Origin: Sialis fuliginosa
Taxonomy: Eukaryota; Arthropoda; Insecta; Megaloptera; Sialidae
Length of the DNA stretch: 64,000 nt
Assembly (NCBI GenBank): GCA_961205875.1
Contig: OY540812.1
Coordinates: 23,073,098-23,137,097, forward strand
Direction of reading: 5' to 3'
Part shown: positions 47,641-59,145 of the stretch, piece by piece
Layout: each line of letters starts with the position of its first letter
Numbering within the stretch: position 1 is the first letter of the stretch
Translations under genes and position numbers: made by a program
The notes under the pieces: model-generated
Databases searched by the model: none
Seen by the model: the letters and a program-made list of their open reading frames with translations, nothing else
Told to the model about the DNA's origin: nothing

Positions 47641-48458
47641 AAAATGGATTGATGTCTCAGTACGTTTTTTATTTAACATTTTTTTCTATAATGCACTCTA
47701 TTTGAATTATTCAAACTTTTCCAGACTTTTGGGACATTATAAACTGGGAAAATAAGCAAAGGCCTCCCAAAAATAATAATCACAAAACTACGATTAAAAA
47801 TATTTTGTTATTTTTTTTAATACATATGTATGCAGTTGAAAATAGCATGTAATTTTTATTTTTAAAATGGCATAACTTAATGACATATACATACGAGTAT
47901 GTAGTAAGTAAAATTAAGCTTTTAAAAATTACCATTTTACTTGTATAGCTGTTAAATTTTGGTATTGTATGCTGAATGCTGATCAAGAAAAGGTACCGTT
48001 ACCTGGAAAAAATCTGTATGTTTGGAATATTTAGATATATTTAGAGTATGGGATAAAACATAGCAATATATAATTTTGAAAATTGATTATAATTATGAAT
48101 TATTATTAGCTAATGAAATCGTAATTTCGATAAGAACAACTCTACATTTTTAGGTATTTGTTTTTACGAAACTTAATCTATTATTGGTTATCGGGAGGGG
48201 GGAGGAGGTATAGGTATAGGATTCATATAAATTATAATATTTTTATAATTTTTTTCTTAAGATACAACCCTGCACTCCTCCACTGTTTATTTTACTCTAT
48301 ACCAGTCGTTTTCCTTCGAGCTTGTATTGAATACATTCTAATAAAAATCGTCAGTTTATATTAATAATTTCTATAAAATTTTCTATTGAATTAAAAATTT
48401 ATAAAAAAAGTTTTTTCAACCATTTAGTCTAAAGATAATATAATATATTTAATATACA

Positions 48459-48960
48459 GGGTGGGGCAATAGTGCGCGGAAGTTCGATAGATCGTAGACC
48501 ACAACAGATAAAAAAATCTTTCTAATGCAGATGTAAACTATGGGTAAATGCACATACATAGAAATTATTTTCAAATATACAGAGTGCTACAAAAAAGTGT
48601 GGTACGCTTAAGGTATTTTTTTTTAAATGGAATGCCCTGAATATTTTTGCATATTTAACACTTTTCTTGGGATGTTTATTCATATCTAAAATATTAGCCC
48701 TATCTGATACGTAAAAATATTTTTTTCAAAAAAATTGACTTTTACATTACTCCACTTAAATATTCACCAATTCCGCGGCCGCAGCTTTGAAGACGAAATT
48801 AAATATGGACCTTATTGTAGGAGGTTGTAGGGTGCTTTTGTTTTAATATCTTAGAGCCACTATGTGCAGGGTGTTTAAAATTAATTTTCAAATTTTGAGA
48901 ACTTCAAAGTTATTTTACTTACTATTTCAAATGGAACACCCTATATATTTTTTAGAGATG
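48459..48960. mobile_element. transposon debris with ACAGGGTG-type ends
   Basis: TACAGGGTGGGGCAATAGTG at 48459, TACAGAGTGCTACAAAAAAG at about 48579, GCAGGGTGTTTAAAATTA at about 48867 and AATGGAACACCCTATATA at about 48930 are terminal-type phrases common in insect DNA transposons. Two or more nested broken copies seem likely. A CCGCGGCCGCAGC block is at about 48773. Confidence 0.5.
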
Positions 48961-49129
48961 TTATGTAGAATTTCATTATTTGTAACCATTTTTGATTTAT
49001 TGAGCAAAAAGTACAAAATTCAACAATAATAATATATATATTTTTTTCAAATAAAATAAAACACAATGAACAGAGTATAAATATCAAATTTTGACAAATA
49101 GCACATTAAAATTGTTGAGTGCCGATCAA

Positions 49130-49290
49130 AATCTCGACTGTCAGAAAAAATAAAAATTAAATTTGTATAAGTTTCATCGTTTTTGGCTTTCGATTGTTCA
49201 CAAACAGACACGTACGTCATTGAGATAATGTACGTACGTGATTCAGGGATCCTCAAAACGTGTAATTACGTTAAAATCTCGAGTTAGATT
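49130..49290 (+). repeat. dispersed repeat family 6
   Basis: Collinear with 30572-30735. It adds a palindromic ACGTACGTCATT...AATGTACGTACGT pair (about 49211-49239) and ends CTCAAAACGTGTAATTACG. Confidence 0.6.
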
Positions 49291-49379
49291 TTATCGTGTA
49301 TGTATAAAAAGTAAAAATGAGCGTTACAATACGACGCGATGGCGGTTAAAATTTCCAAAAACATTTTGATAAACTTTAC

Positions 49380-49600
49380 GTATTATTCGGAACAGTTTTG
49401 AACACAGTGTATTCGCGCGACATTAGACACAACACATAGCGCGCGGCCCGCTCGATCTACATCGGAATGAATGCATAATACAGCCGGTATGTAAATGCGA
49501 TGTTTAAACTCGATTACGCGGCGCGCTTCTGTTTGTTCTGCCGGATCAATCTTGTGCAGATTAAAGAAGCCGGAGATTTCTCTTTCTGTTTGTGTCATTT
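49380..49600. promoter_or_regulatory. GC-rich island, candidate cis-regulatory element
   Basis: Contains TAGCGCGCGGCCCGCTCG and GATTACGCGGCGCGCTTC with homeodomain-type TAAT words between. Frames of 71 and 67 codons on opposite strands are not supported. Confidence 0.35.
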
Positions 49601-49838
49601 TGTATATTTATTTAAGATTAGTTTTCGTGAGTCAAAGATTTCAATTGTGAAAAATAATTTGTTTAATATATATGTGTATGTTCTTTCGCCTTTTATCTTT
49701 TGAATTTGATTTCATCTCGGATTTAAAAAATGATTACCTATATATGTAGGTGTTTGTTTGAATATTAAATCTTGAAAGTATTCGGATGAATTTAAAAGAA
49801 GTGTGTTCATGTTTATTGAAGACTGAGAACAATATAGT

Positions 49839-50604
49839 AAAAAAACATCTGCCAAGTAAATGCATAGGGCTTCCTCGTGCTAAATTCATCAAAGGTAGTT
49901 TATTATTGAACAATTTAAATAAAAACCGATAAAGTGCTCAGATAAATTGCCTAGCATTAATTAACCACTTAATGTTTATACAATTTTACTAAAAAATATT
50001 AGTTCGAAATTTTTCGCAAGACACATCTGATTTTTTTTTCGTATATTTTTAATTTTTTGAAAATTTAAATCTAAATTTAAATTTATGCAAATGTCAAAAT
50101 GACATTTAAAAGGTCAAAATGACATTTAATATGCCAAAGTAAATATCCATTTAAAAAAACGAAACACGATTTTTTTAAAGCAAATTGAGATAAATCTTTG
50201 TAAGGAAATATTTTACAACAAACGTTGTAGACCCATATTATAGGTAATAAATGCTCTATACAAAAAATCTATACAATTTCCACGTAACATGTGCCGATCT
50301 TGAAAAAATAAATATTTTGGGATACCACCCCTCTCCCTTACACAAGATTTTGATGATTTTGAAATGGGACCGTCCAACCAAGTTTCATTAATATCGGTTC
50401 AGTGGTTAATGAGTTATGTGTGTGATAAGGATTCAGGGGACAGACACACATACACACAGATAGATAGACACGGTACGAAAAGTGTTTGTCTTGACCTGAA
50501 ATGGAAAGATTTAAAATTTTGAAATCAGAAAACAATTTTTTCGTCTCATTTTAAAACGATCACAAAGCTTCTCGTATCTTCGATATTGCGAGGAAGCAAT
50601 ATCG
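49839..50604 (+). mobile_element. dispersed repeat family 1, copy B
   Basis: Full-length match to 1458-2268. It has two instead of three 20-bp GTCAAAATGACATTTAAAAG units (50093-50132). The 3' end CTCGTATCTTCGATATTGC is followed by a perfect 9-bp hairpin CGATATTGC-GAGGA-GCAATATCG (50581-50604 region). No coding frame of substance. Confidence 0.75.
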
Positions 50605-50891
50605 TTCTGATAGTTTAAAATAAATGATAATTACACTTTAATCTCGCAAAAAATGTTTTAATAAACAATAAGGGACCGACTATTAACTAGGTACGTAACT
50701 CTTTTAGGGGGGGAGGGGTAGTTCTATTGTCTACATAACATTACATGGGAGTCATATTCAAATATAAAATTACTTTCTTTCATACATATTTATTATAATG
50801 TTTACTTCATTCTAAAATAATTTTAAATAATTCGTTTTAATATATAATGATTTCACACGCAATTTAGCCATATAATATTAGTATATATCAG

Positions 50892-51102
50892 CAGTGGCGT
50901 CGATAAGAGGGAGGGGGCGGAAATGGGGTGTGATAACCATCCAATTTATCTTAAAAAAATAGACAATTTTTCTGTCGTTAAAAAAATTACAGTCGTGACA
51001 CCCGCCTAATGTGTAGAAAATAAAACCTATTGACTTTTTTGGAGGGGGAGGGGTGACACTCTTGATTTCCGCCTCGAGTGTCACTTCCCTAGCGACGTCA
51101 CT
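50892..51102. mobile_element. hAT-like MITE, left member of an adjacent pair
   Basis: Starts CAGTGGCGTCGATAAGAGG and ends CCTAGCGACGTCACT. The flanks TATATCAG and ATATACCA are only loosely alike, so the target duplication is decayed or absent. 82-codon minus frame incidental. Confidence 0.6.
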
Positions 51103-51113
51103 ATATACCAGGC

Positions 51114-51414
51114 CAGTGGTCTTCAAAGTTTATTGATTCACGGAACCCTTAGAACTATGAGGATTTTTCGGCGAACCCCTTCCCACCCTTAAAACAATAT
51201 TAAAGTAAATCAATGTTGATTATAAGTATTTTATATGTATACTTTGTTAAAAAAAATGTACATAAAATTAACGTCGAATCTGTTGATACGTCGATAAATT
51301 GTTTCCTTTCCTTTATTGATAAGCCTTATAAAAACAACAAAAAACTCTCACATAGCTATTTTATGAACATTAGTATTAGAACCCCCAGAGAGGAACACAG
51401 TTTGAAGACCACTG
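51114..51414. mobile_element. hAT MITE, right member of an adjacent pair
   Basis: Ends CAGTGGTCTTCAAAGTTT and, reversed, CAGTGGTCTTCAAACTG are typical hAT termini. CACGGAACCC and GAACCCCTTCCC near the left are also usual for such elements. Starts 11 bp after the preceding one. A 110-codon frame (51213-51545) runs out through the right end and is not a gene. Confidence 0.75.
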
Positions 51415-51719
51415 TACATCTATGTAAATTCAAACAAATAATAATATGTGAATTTTATGATAAAAATATTTTTTTCTGTCTGAAAAATATCTGGGTAGAT
51501 ACTTCTATAGTTTTTCAAACTAGGAAATATATGTACAAAAAGTAAAGTTGCACTTCAGATTCCGAATGGTTCAAATATAAATACGTTATTACTGCTAAGA
51601 ACCATGTAGAAATAATCATAAAATTCAACAAAAATAATATCTCGGTAAAAACAACCGGAAACACTCTAGTAGCCTCTCGCAAAAAATCTATCTCGTGCAT
51701 CTCTAATAAATAAAACTAA

Positions 51720-52020
51720 AATATCTCCATATACATTCGGTTTAGCAGACTACCTTTTTGTTTGCGCAAAAAGCGGCGGAGCTTTTTATACGATACACAC
51801 CAGCAGGAAGGCGAATAAAAACATCAGAGCTTCCGTTTGAATCCCTCAGCAGCCGTGTCTACAAAAGAGTAATAAGTTACCCCTAACAGTAGCAACAAAA
51901 CAAGGCGCACGGCACCGTGGGGGCCTTCGCCGCCCGGGTTCGTACCGAGTCCGTCAGAATGGGTCTACGTAAATGTGCTACTCTTGTCCACGAATTACTT
52001 TATGCAAATGGTTATTATGT
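51720..52020. promoter_or_regulatory. GC-rich island, candidate cis-regulatory element
   Basis: Contains GCGCAAAAAGCGGCGGAGC, GGCGCACGGCACCGTGG and GCCTTCGCCGCCCGGG, then ATGCAAAT (52002-52009). No repeats at its ends. Confidence 0.4.
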
Positions 52021-52329
52021 ATTAAGTATTTTGGTTTTATTTGTAATCTGCTTCTTTTCATTTTTTTCTTATTTGAAGAGTTAGAGTAAATCATCATAAT
52101 TTTTAAGGAAAACGTGTATAGTAAAAAAGAATAGTAGAAACTTATTATTTATTTCTATTTAAATTACTACAAAACAAATATATTTCATCCTTATATATAC
52201 ATTGATAGATACATACTAGTATCTAAATGATAAATATCTAAATCGTTGTTTTTTTGGTTTCTGATTGAATCATATTAAAAATGTATAGGCACAAGGTACA
52301 TAAAAATATTCTTCATTAATATTACATAC

Positions 52330-52690
52330 TCCAAGTTGACCAACACAAATCGCGATCGCAACGTATCGAAAAGCATCGGGTTCCGGTCAAACCCCTCCTC
52401 TCTTCCTAGACGTCACAACACACGACATAGGCAAGAAGGAGGCCCCCAAGTGGACGCCCTGCACGATTTATAAAGCCATCAACCACCCGCGACCGCACCA
52501 TTATTTGTTTTATTCCGAATGTAATTTACCAATTGTTCATTTATTATTTACCCGACCGGTACGTAAAATATCATTTCTCCGCAGCTTGTCGCAAAGATTT
52601 CCCGCGGGACAAGGCGCCGGCTTGACCGTAAGGTGAAGAGAATAACAATACAGTCGCCGGACCACTGTGTTCATGATAAACGATGCTTTG
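52330..52690. promoter_or_regulatory. GC-rich island with perfect COE/EBF-type site
   Basis: TCCCGCGGGA (52600-52609), fully palindromic, fits TCCCNNGGGA. Also visible are AACAATAC (Sox-like), GCACGATTTATAAAGCC (Abd-B/Cdx-like TTTATAA), CGACCGCACC (Runt-like) and CACAAATCGCGATCGC. One of the richest islands in the window, with no open frame. Confidence 0.45.
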
Positions 52691-52820
52691 CTGTCTGAAT
52701 CAGTACCGGTCTTACAATTTGTAGGGTCTATACATAGAGCCCGTAAGGAAAGACACGAAATGGGTTTATGAATTATACCTTTTTGATGAATTGTTTCAGC
52801 ACTGGATGTAATCCGATCTA

Positions 52821-53070
52821 TAATAAAAAATGTTTTTTAAAAACAAGTTTTTATTAAAAATGCACTCAAAATTAAAAATTACAGCAATCACAAAATTTTC
52901 AGGTTTGTATGCTTAACACCAATAAAAGCGTGGGGCTTTCTCTTTTTGAAAGCCATAATTAATTTCTTATTTAACACGCTTTTATTGTCGTCATGCAAGT
53001 CATGCAAACTTGAAAATTTTGTGATAACTGAAATAAAAAAAAATGTTTTCAGACAAAAGTTATTTACTTT
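52821..53070. mobile_element. repeat family 4, copy 1 (foldback)
   Basis: Self-complementary over most of its length: CACAAAATTTTCAGGTTTG...CAATAAAAGCGTG at the left pairs with ACGCTTTTATTG...CTTGAAAATTTTGTG. It shares these phrases with 61807-62100. The outer right end is degraded. Confidence 0.7.
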
Positions 53071-53269
53071 TTGTTGTAGAATACGAATATGCAAAAAATA
53101 TATATATTTCCATTTAAAAAAAATGAAGTTGACTTCAAAATGACCTTAATATATACACTCAAGGTCAAATTTTTTGCATCCATTAGTTTGTATTATAATC
53201 GAACATTTTTATCCAAGTATTTTATGAATTAAATGTTTCTAAGTAACTGATTTATTACAATTATTACAG

Positions 53270-53430
53270 AGCCGACCCTGTACGTACATAGGACATGTCG
53301 CTGTTGTGGCTGGGCTCTGATGAGATCAGGCTATTCAAATTGAGTTGGTCTTGTATTGTGGCGCTGTTTGTGGCAGCGGTGATGTTGTTACGTAATATGG
53401 CATTCGCGTCTGCGGCGGTCTTTTGTTTTT
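53270..53430. promoter_or_regulatory. GC-richer island, candidate cis-regulatory element
   Basis: GTCGCTGTTGTGGCTGGGC and GCGCTGTTTGTGGCAGCGG, then GCGTCTGCGGCGGTC. Stops in all frames argue against an exon. Confidence 0.3.
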
Positions 53431-53682
53431 GAGATGATTTTAAATAAGTTTGAATGAGTTGAGAACTTTTCGATTTAAAACTGTTTTAATTTAATTCATA
53501 GAAAATATGTAATTAATTACATAATTATTTATTATTAGAAAACTAAAAAAAATATTAGATTTTTCTACTAGTAGTAGATTTGCCTGACCTAATTATTCAA
53601 TATTAAATATTGGCTTGTAATATCACAAAATCACAACTGCATTTGATATTTTGGTTTAATTTCATGTTTAGGTACATATATA

Positions 53683-53913
53683 CAGGGCCCGGCATAAGTC
53701 AGTTAACGCTGCCAGAAAACAAAATAAGAATAACGAATCTGTCTGTTGACTCTGTACCTACGAGAGTGGTAGGCAGTTTAAACACAAAATGTAACATTTA
53801 AACCGTATTTACTTTTGTAACTGAATTACCAATCAATAAAACATGTTTCTATATGCTCTTCTTTTCTTTTTGTTCTGTATGCAAATCGGTTAATTGACAT
53901 ATGCCGGACACTG
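53683..53913. mobile_element. 231-bp mariner-type MITE
   Basis: Left CAGGGCCCGGCATAAGTCAG and right, reversed, CAGTGTCCGGCATATGTCAA are inverted over about 25 bp, with TA on both sides (53681-53682, 53914-53915). Non-coding. The 63-codon frame across it is an artefact. Confidence 0.8.
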
Positions 53914-54239
53914 TATATATATTAATCATAAAATATAGCCTAAATTTATTCTAAGGTCCTAGGCTTTCTATTCAGTAGATCAATGGGTAGATAGAGAGAT
54001 TTTGAAGTAATATGTGCAATGTGCATATAATTTTTTTAATTTTCTAAATTTGCAAAAATTAGCATAAGCTTATTCACTAACAATAGGTATTTTAAAACTA
54101 TCTATCTGGTATTTAGTCCAATATTATATAAACAACACTATAAATATTATTCAAATTATATTTTTATTAAAATTTTTCCATTTGACAAATTTAGCTATAA
54201 TTCTAGAATCAATTCAAGTACTACAACCATTTTTACATC

Positions 54240-54720
54240 ACAAAACAAACCCGAGAAAAAACTTCATTGTCTTGGGCGAATAAAAGAATCTAGAGAAAAC
54301 ATCACGCAGTATCATCAGTAGTATTAAAATAATTCAACAACGAGTTGGTGCGATTATCCCGAGTCTACTTCTTTAATTAATCCTGCCAGCATCCCGACGA
54401 ACAAAAAGAAACAGCACAAAACAGGCGCTAACAAATACGCGCCTATTTTTCATTCAGCCACATTGCGGGGATAAAAACAATACAGAATATGAAGACATAT
54501 TTGAAAGCTGCAGGTGACAATATATACTATACTGAGATGTTTTTGTTATATATTTCCTGGTGGTTGTTCTCCCAAGAGGTTTGCAGTTGGTTGGCTGTAG
54601 CCGGCTTCAAATCGGATCGCTCACGCCTATGTACTTTGATTAAACACAGATTTTTAATCAAAAGAAAACGCGTGGAAAACGGCGATGATGAAAGAGTGAA
54701 TTGTGGAAAATTTTTATAAA
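54240..54720. promoter_or_regulatory. long GC-richer island, candidate cis-regulatory element
   Basis: Includes CTTTAATTAATCCTGCC (a TAATCC K50-homeodomain word), CAGGCGCTAACAAATACGCG, a TCF-like CTTTGAT (54634-54640) and GCCGGCTTCAAATCGG. A 76-codon frame (54489-54719) could be a short gene, but it shows no known domain. Confidence 0.3.
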
Positions 54721-55242
54721 AATGTGTGCGGATTTTTTTCTGTTCGTTTTAATAAATGGTAATTAAATTAATGTGGTTTGTGATGTTTTCATAGTTTCTT
54801 GGATTTGTTTAATTAAAAAATGTAAAATAGTAAATATAATATTTATACGAAAATATTATAATTTCTTATGCTGAACCAACAATAAACCTTTGATTTTCTT
54901 TTGTTTATAACTTTTTTACACCTAATTTTGTTTTTACACGATTTTGAAATAGCATGGTTGATAACAATAAAATAATTTTTGTACACGTATTGATTTGATT
55001 TTACACGATTCATTTTTTTTCTCCTTTTTAATTCTGAGAAAAAAATATCCGTTAAAGTTTATGTTTTTATATTTCTAGGGGATTTCTCTATGCATTTAGA
55101 TTTTTTCTTGTTACATTTATATATTTTAGTTTTTGTGTATTGTTAAGCATCGATAGTGATTAAAATGATTAATTAATTCACTTTTTTACTAATTTTGATG
55201 TTCCTGAAATTGTGATTGTATGCATATATATTTTTCAGTTTG
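54721..55242. other. AT-rich non-coding stretch
   Basis: Nothing recognised. Confidence 0.6.
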
Positions 55243-55732
55243 TCTTAATATATAAAAACATTGTTGTGTACTTATGTAAATATGTGTTCTCATCAGGTTA
55301 AAACCACTGGATGTGTCGAAGCCATATTCACACCATATATTCGATTGATGCTTCGATAAGTTTATAGATTTTTGGACCCGGTAGATGGCGCTGGGGTTGA
55401 GAATGTGCATGTATTTATGGTCCGATTTGACTCTAATTCAGAATATATGTTAAGCGTCGATTACACTGGGCGAGTTTACTAGCAGCTAGTAAATTCGCCG
55501 GCTTGTAGCTAGCAAACTCGCTCAATTTAATCGACGCTTTAGTTACGTGGTAATAAATATTTTACAAAAAATGAACCCGTAAGATGGCGCTGATATTTAC
55601 GAAAATATGTATTTATGGTCTGATTTTTAAACAAATTATTTTAGGGAAGAACAACGTTTGTCGAGTGAGCTAAAACAAGAATTACAATCCTCGATAAGTG
55701 ACAGGTGGTAAATATTAACTAGGGTCCGCTAG
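55243..55732 (+). mobile_element. Helitron-like repeat family 2, copy B
   Basis: Begins TCTTAATATATAAAAAC and shares GATAAGTTTATAGATTTTT, GGTAGATGGCGCT and TTTATGGTCCGATTTG with copy A at 20166. It ends AACTAGGGTCCGCTAG before TT. It is interrupted by an 86-bp palindrome (55453-55538). Confidence 0.65.
55453..55538. mobile_element. 86-bp palindromic micro-MITE inserted in copy B
   Basis: AGCGTCGATTA at the left and TAATCGACGCT at the right, with GCGAGTTT.CTAGC words paired further in. TTA lies on both sides (55450-55452, 55539-55541). The family copy at 20166 has a single TTA at the same place and no insert, giving an empty site. A TTA duplication is what PIF/Harbinger-type elements make. 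Confidence 0.8.
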
Positions 55733-56789
55733 TTAATTTATAAAACTGAATTCCTTTATTATTATTTTTTATTTAATATGAAATACAGCTTATTAAATTA
55801 TGATCAAATCATATAAAATTTAAATAATATTTTTATTTGTAAAAATTTTTTATTACGTTTTTTGAGCCTTTGGAACCAATCTCCAATTTTTTTATGTATA
55901 TAATATCTTTTTACACAATTTTTTTAAACGATGATAAGCTGTACCTATCTATCGTGTAAAAACAGAACTGGGTGTACTTTAAAAGTTGTATGGCTTCCGC
56001 CGTGGTCTTGAGATGAATCTTGACTACTAATTACTAACTATGCCATGATTAATATGTTAGTAGCATTTACAAAATATAAAGTTTACTATCGATTAGTGTC
56101 TATTTATTATAATATTTATTTGCTCTTTTCTCGAAATTAAAAACTTAAACTTCTAATTTCTCAATATCTGATTTCTACGACTTGATCCACTTCTATTTTA
56201 AGCACCTCATTAGTTGGTTCACCCTACAGATTTATGGAATTAATGCATATTTAATGTAAACGTTAATTATTTTAAACTACATATTGCATACATGTGAGAT
56301 ATCTATTATATTTATAAATTTTATATCTCAAGTTTAAATGACTAAAACTTAAAACTATTAAAACTTAAACACCAGATAAATGTTGTACAAGTAAATTAAG
56401 AAATTTAAAATTACACATAATATATGTAGGAATGAAGGTACACTTCCATTATTTTTGTAATGAGCAAAAAAATTACTAGTGGGCACATATATTCTGTGGT
56501 ATTTTTTTTATATTTTACATTATTTTTTCTGTGATTTTATATAATATATAATGTACAAGATTTAAACTATTGCTATTATTATTTATATTATATTATTATA
56601 TTATTTGTTTGTTTAATATTCTATAAATAATACTTAAAGAATTGAGCATTGCCTTCATCAACAGAAACATTAAGTATTTTCAACCCTACAAAAACCTTTT
56701 TTACAATGAACAATTACCCCAATTCTTTTTAAATGCCTGCTCGCACTAATTAATTACCTAAAAACAAATTAATAACCAATCTTTCCACA
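55733..56789. other. AT-rich non-coding stretch
   Basis: No gene or bounded repeat seen. Confidence 0.6.
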
Positions 56790-57076
56790 GCAAGAAAGAA
56801 GACGTCATGCTATCAAAGCACAGAAATCTTTGTCTCAATTACATCAACAGTAACTGTGAGTACACTTGTAGCCTCGCACCCCCACCTCGCCCCCTCCTCC
56901 TGAAAACCGCTATTGCTATCTACACCACCATCATTGGCTGCAGAGATAAGCAATTTTCTCGGCTCGTGATTGGGGATTTTCTCTAGGGGATAAAAACTCC
57001 ATCTACAAATGAACAGTCGTGACAACCGCTATAATTCGTTGTCCACGGATAAGACAAGGACGGCTGCATATAAGTA
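56790..57076. promoter_or_regulatory. GC-richer island with GATA cluster
   Basis: GATA words AGATAAG (56944-56950), GGATAA (56988-56993) and GGATAAG (57047-57053) lie within 110 bp, and a reversed one (GCTATCT) is at about 56914. C-rich CACCCCCACCTCGCCCCCTC at about 56877 resembles Sp/KLF sites. Frames of 70 and 112 codons end or start here but are not convincing: the second reads through the adjoining TG repeat. Confidence 0.4.
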
Positions 57077-57098
57077 TGTGTGTGTGTGTGTGTGTGTA
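57077..57098. repeat. (TG)n microsatellite
   Basis: A pure TG run of about 11 units. Confidence 0.9.
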
Positions 57099-57751
57099 TA
57101 TATGTGTGTAATGCAACGTGAAGAGAATTAATCTATGCATGAGTCTATCATGTATGTGTGTTGGTTGAATATCTGATACATAATCATAGCAGCTTGCGTA
57201 GACAACTACATCTCTTTTAAATAAATAATATTCGAAACAAAGTTCAATGTTTCCATTTAAAGATAAAAGAGTTAAAAGATTGCATATATGTATATCAATA
57301 TCTAAGTTTAATAACCATAGTTTATATAATAATAATACCATAGTTTTACTTAAAATACGGAAATGTTCGAATTATTATTTTTTATAAATATGTACCTACA
57401 TTTAAAAAAATAGCTTCTAGAATTGATTTTGTAAATACATTATATTTAGAACAATGATACACAATCCGCGGTTCACGGAAAAATGTGTGAGTAAAAAAAA
57501 AATTTTTTAACAAAATATCTATATCTATATTTATTATAATCTGGATAAGGATGTTAGAGCATTAAAAATCAATATCAATAATAATCATCAACTTCAATTT
57601 CCCGAAGCTTCTTTCACACGTAGCAGTATATACCTACAAACAGGAAGCGTGAGAAATTGTCATGGGGGACATGACCCCCCAAATCTCAGAAAATTAAACA
57701 AATTAAATAGAAAAATGTTTATTAAATACACTAAAATATTAATAACTTTTT

Positions 57752-57902
57752 TGTCCATGTCACAGTCCATGACTCCCCCCAAATTGTTTTTTCTCAGACC
57801 ATACCCCCCCCCCCCCCAATTGTAAACTTGTCCATGTCACAGTCCATGACCCCCCCCCCAATTGTCTTTTCTCAGACCATGACCTCCCCCAAATTGTAAA
57901 CC
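57752..57902. repeat. 77-bp tandem duplication with poly-C tracts
   Basis: TGTCCATGTCACAGTCCATG starts at 57752 and again at 57829. Each unit holds C-runs, AATTGT and TTCTCAGACCATGACC. A related upstream piece starts at about 57660 (GGGGGACATGACCCCCC). CTAGATCCGCGCCTGG follows, a phrase common at the ends of insect transposons. Confidence 0.75.
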
Positions 57903-58029
57903 TAGATCCGCGCCTGGTGACATAACTATTCGGAAATGACTTAACTCAAGAACCTGTAGAATATCAATCGAAGTTGTAATTTTAATAAATAAACTTAAAA
58001 ATAACATTCTAATATATTTGCACTATAGA

Positions 58030-58432
58030 GTGGTTCGAAAATCTGCTTTGTTAGAGATCGAATATGCAATAGGAAAAATATGATTTTCTAAGCAAAAAAT
58101 CCTACATTTTTCCGTGTGGACAAATTAATCAAAGTTTTGTATAAAAAACAATATACCTATCTTATAAATAGTTAATATTTACAAAATAAATAATTATTAT
58201 TGATTAATAATAATTGATCTACTTGATTTTGTATGCATATCTCTCATACAATAGGTAATTGTATTATTCTAACTGACTTCTTATGCCGAAACGAATTTTC
58301 CTTTAAAAAAATATTCTAAACTTCGATTAATTTATGCAAATGGGAAAAATACTGAAAATTTACTATTAGCACATTTTTTATGAATAGAAAAACTTATTTT
58401 TGCTATTACAATTTCTAAACAAATTTTCGGTA
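58030..58432. mobile_element. foldback element, about 400 bp, diverged arms
   Basis: TCGAAAATCTGCTTTG at the left pairs with CAAATTTTCGG at the right, and ACAAATTAATCAAAGTTTTG with CTAAACTTCGATTAATTTATG further in. Arms are about 110 bp and degenerate. Non-coding. Confidence 0.55.
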
Positions 58433-58559
58433 TAATACGTAGAATGATTTGTTAATTTTATTTAAAAATATCAATGTTATTATTTATTTTGATATACATA
58501 TATAATAGATATAAGAAGACAGAAAAGAAGAAATTTATAAAAAAATAAAAAACAAGCAT

Positions 58560-58735
58560 TATTTGAACCGGTAATTTGTTTTTTAGTTCAGTCCCAGTTC
58601 CGGTTTAAAGTCAAATTAAAAATTTCGTTCCGGATTTCGGTTCGACTCCCTGTAATGTGTAACTTGGTCGGATCAGGTTTTTCAGCCTCACCCCCTCCCG
58701 TACTGCGGGGTATGTTGACCCAATTTACACTATTG
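58560..58735. repeat. CCGGTTCCGG-type degenerate repeat
   Basis: GAACCGG, AGTTCCGGTTT, CGTTCCGGATTTCGGTTCG recur within 100 bp. GGTTCGACTCC resembles a tRNA B-box, but this is the repeat word and no cloverleaf exists. CTCACCCCCTCCCGTACTG follows. Confidence 0.45.
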
Positions 58736-59145
58736 GACGAGAATCGATATAAGTTTATTGTAAATTGAATTAGTTAAAAAATAATTCCTGGGATATACCT
58801 AATGGATATGTATGCTTATAAATATGTAATATACTAGATGTACAATAATTGAAATATAGATCGTTTAGATAAATAAGTAACTATTACACCGCTAGTTATT
58901 TTACAAAATAAAACAACGAACGATTGTTATTATTATTGTCGGTTTTATCTGTTATTAGATAAATTTTATATTTATATGTATTGTATATTGGGTTAAATTA
59001 AAATAAATAAAAACTTAAAGTGATGTTTCAATTCTTTTTACAATATTTACGATTGTCAATGATGTATTTGTAAGGAGATAATTTACAACAATCGTTTTAC
59101 GACCATTTTTAAATATTTTTTAACGAAATACTATATTACACTAAC

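Noticed and set aside
51213-51545. 110-codon plus-strand ORF
   Set aside because: It lies mostly inside a hAT MITE and runs out through its right terminus; lysine/isoleucine-rich background composition.
8404-52009. POU octamers (ATGCAAAT) as a specific signature
   Set aside because: They also occur repeatedly in AT-rich and transposon sequence here, so they carry little weight alone.
57003-57341. 112-codon minus-strand ORF
   Set aside because: Its middle is a translation of the TG microsatellite (HTHTHTH), and no domain is visible.
58630-58660. GGTTCGACTCC, tRNA T-arm-like
   Set aside because: It is one instance of a local GGTTCCGG repeat, with no other tRNA arms.
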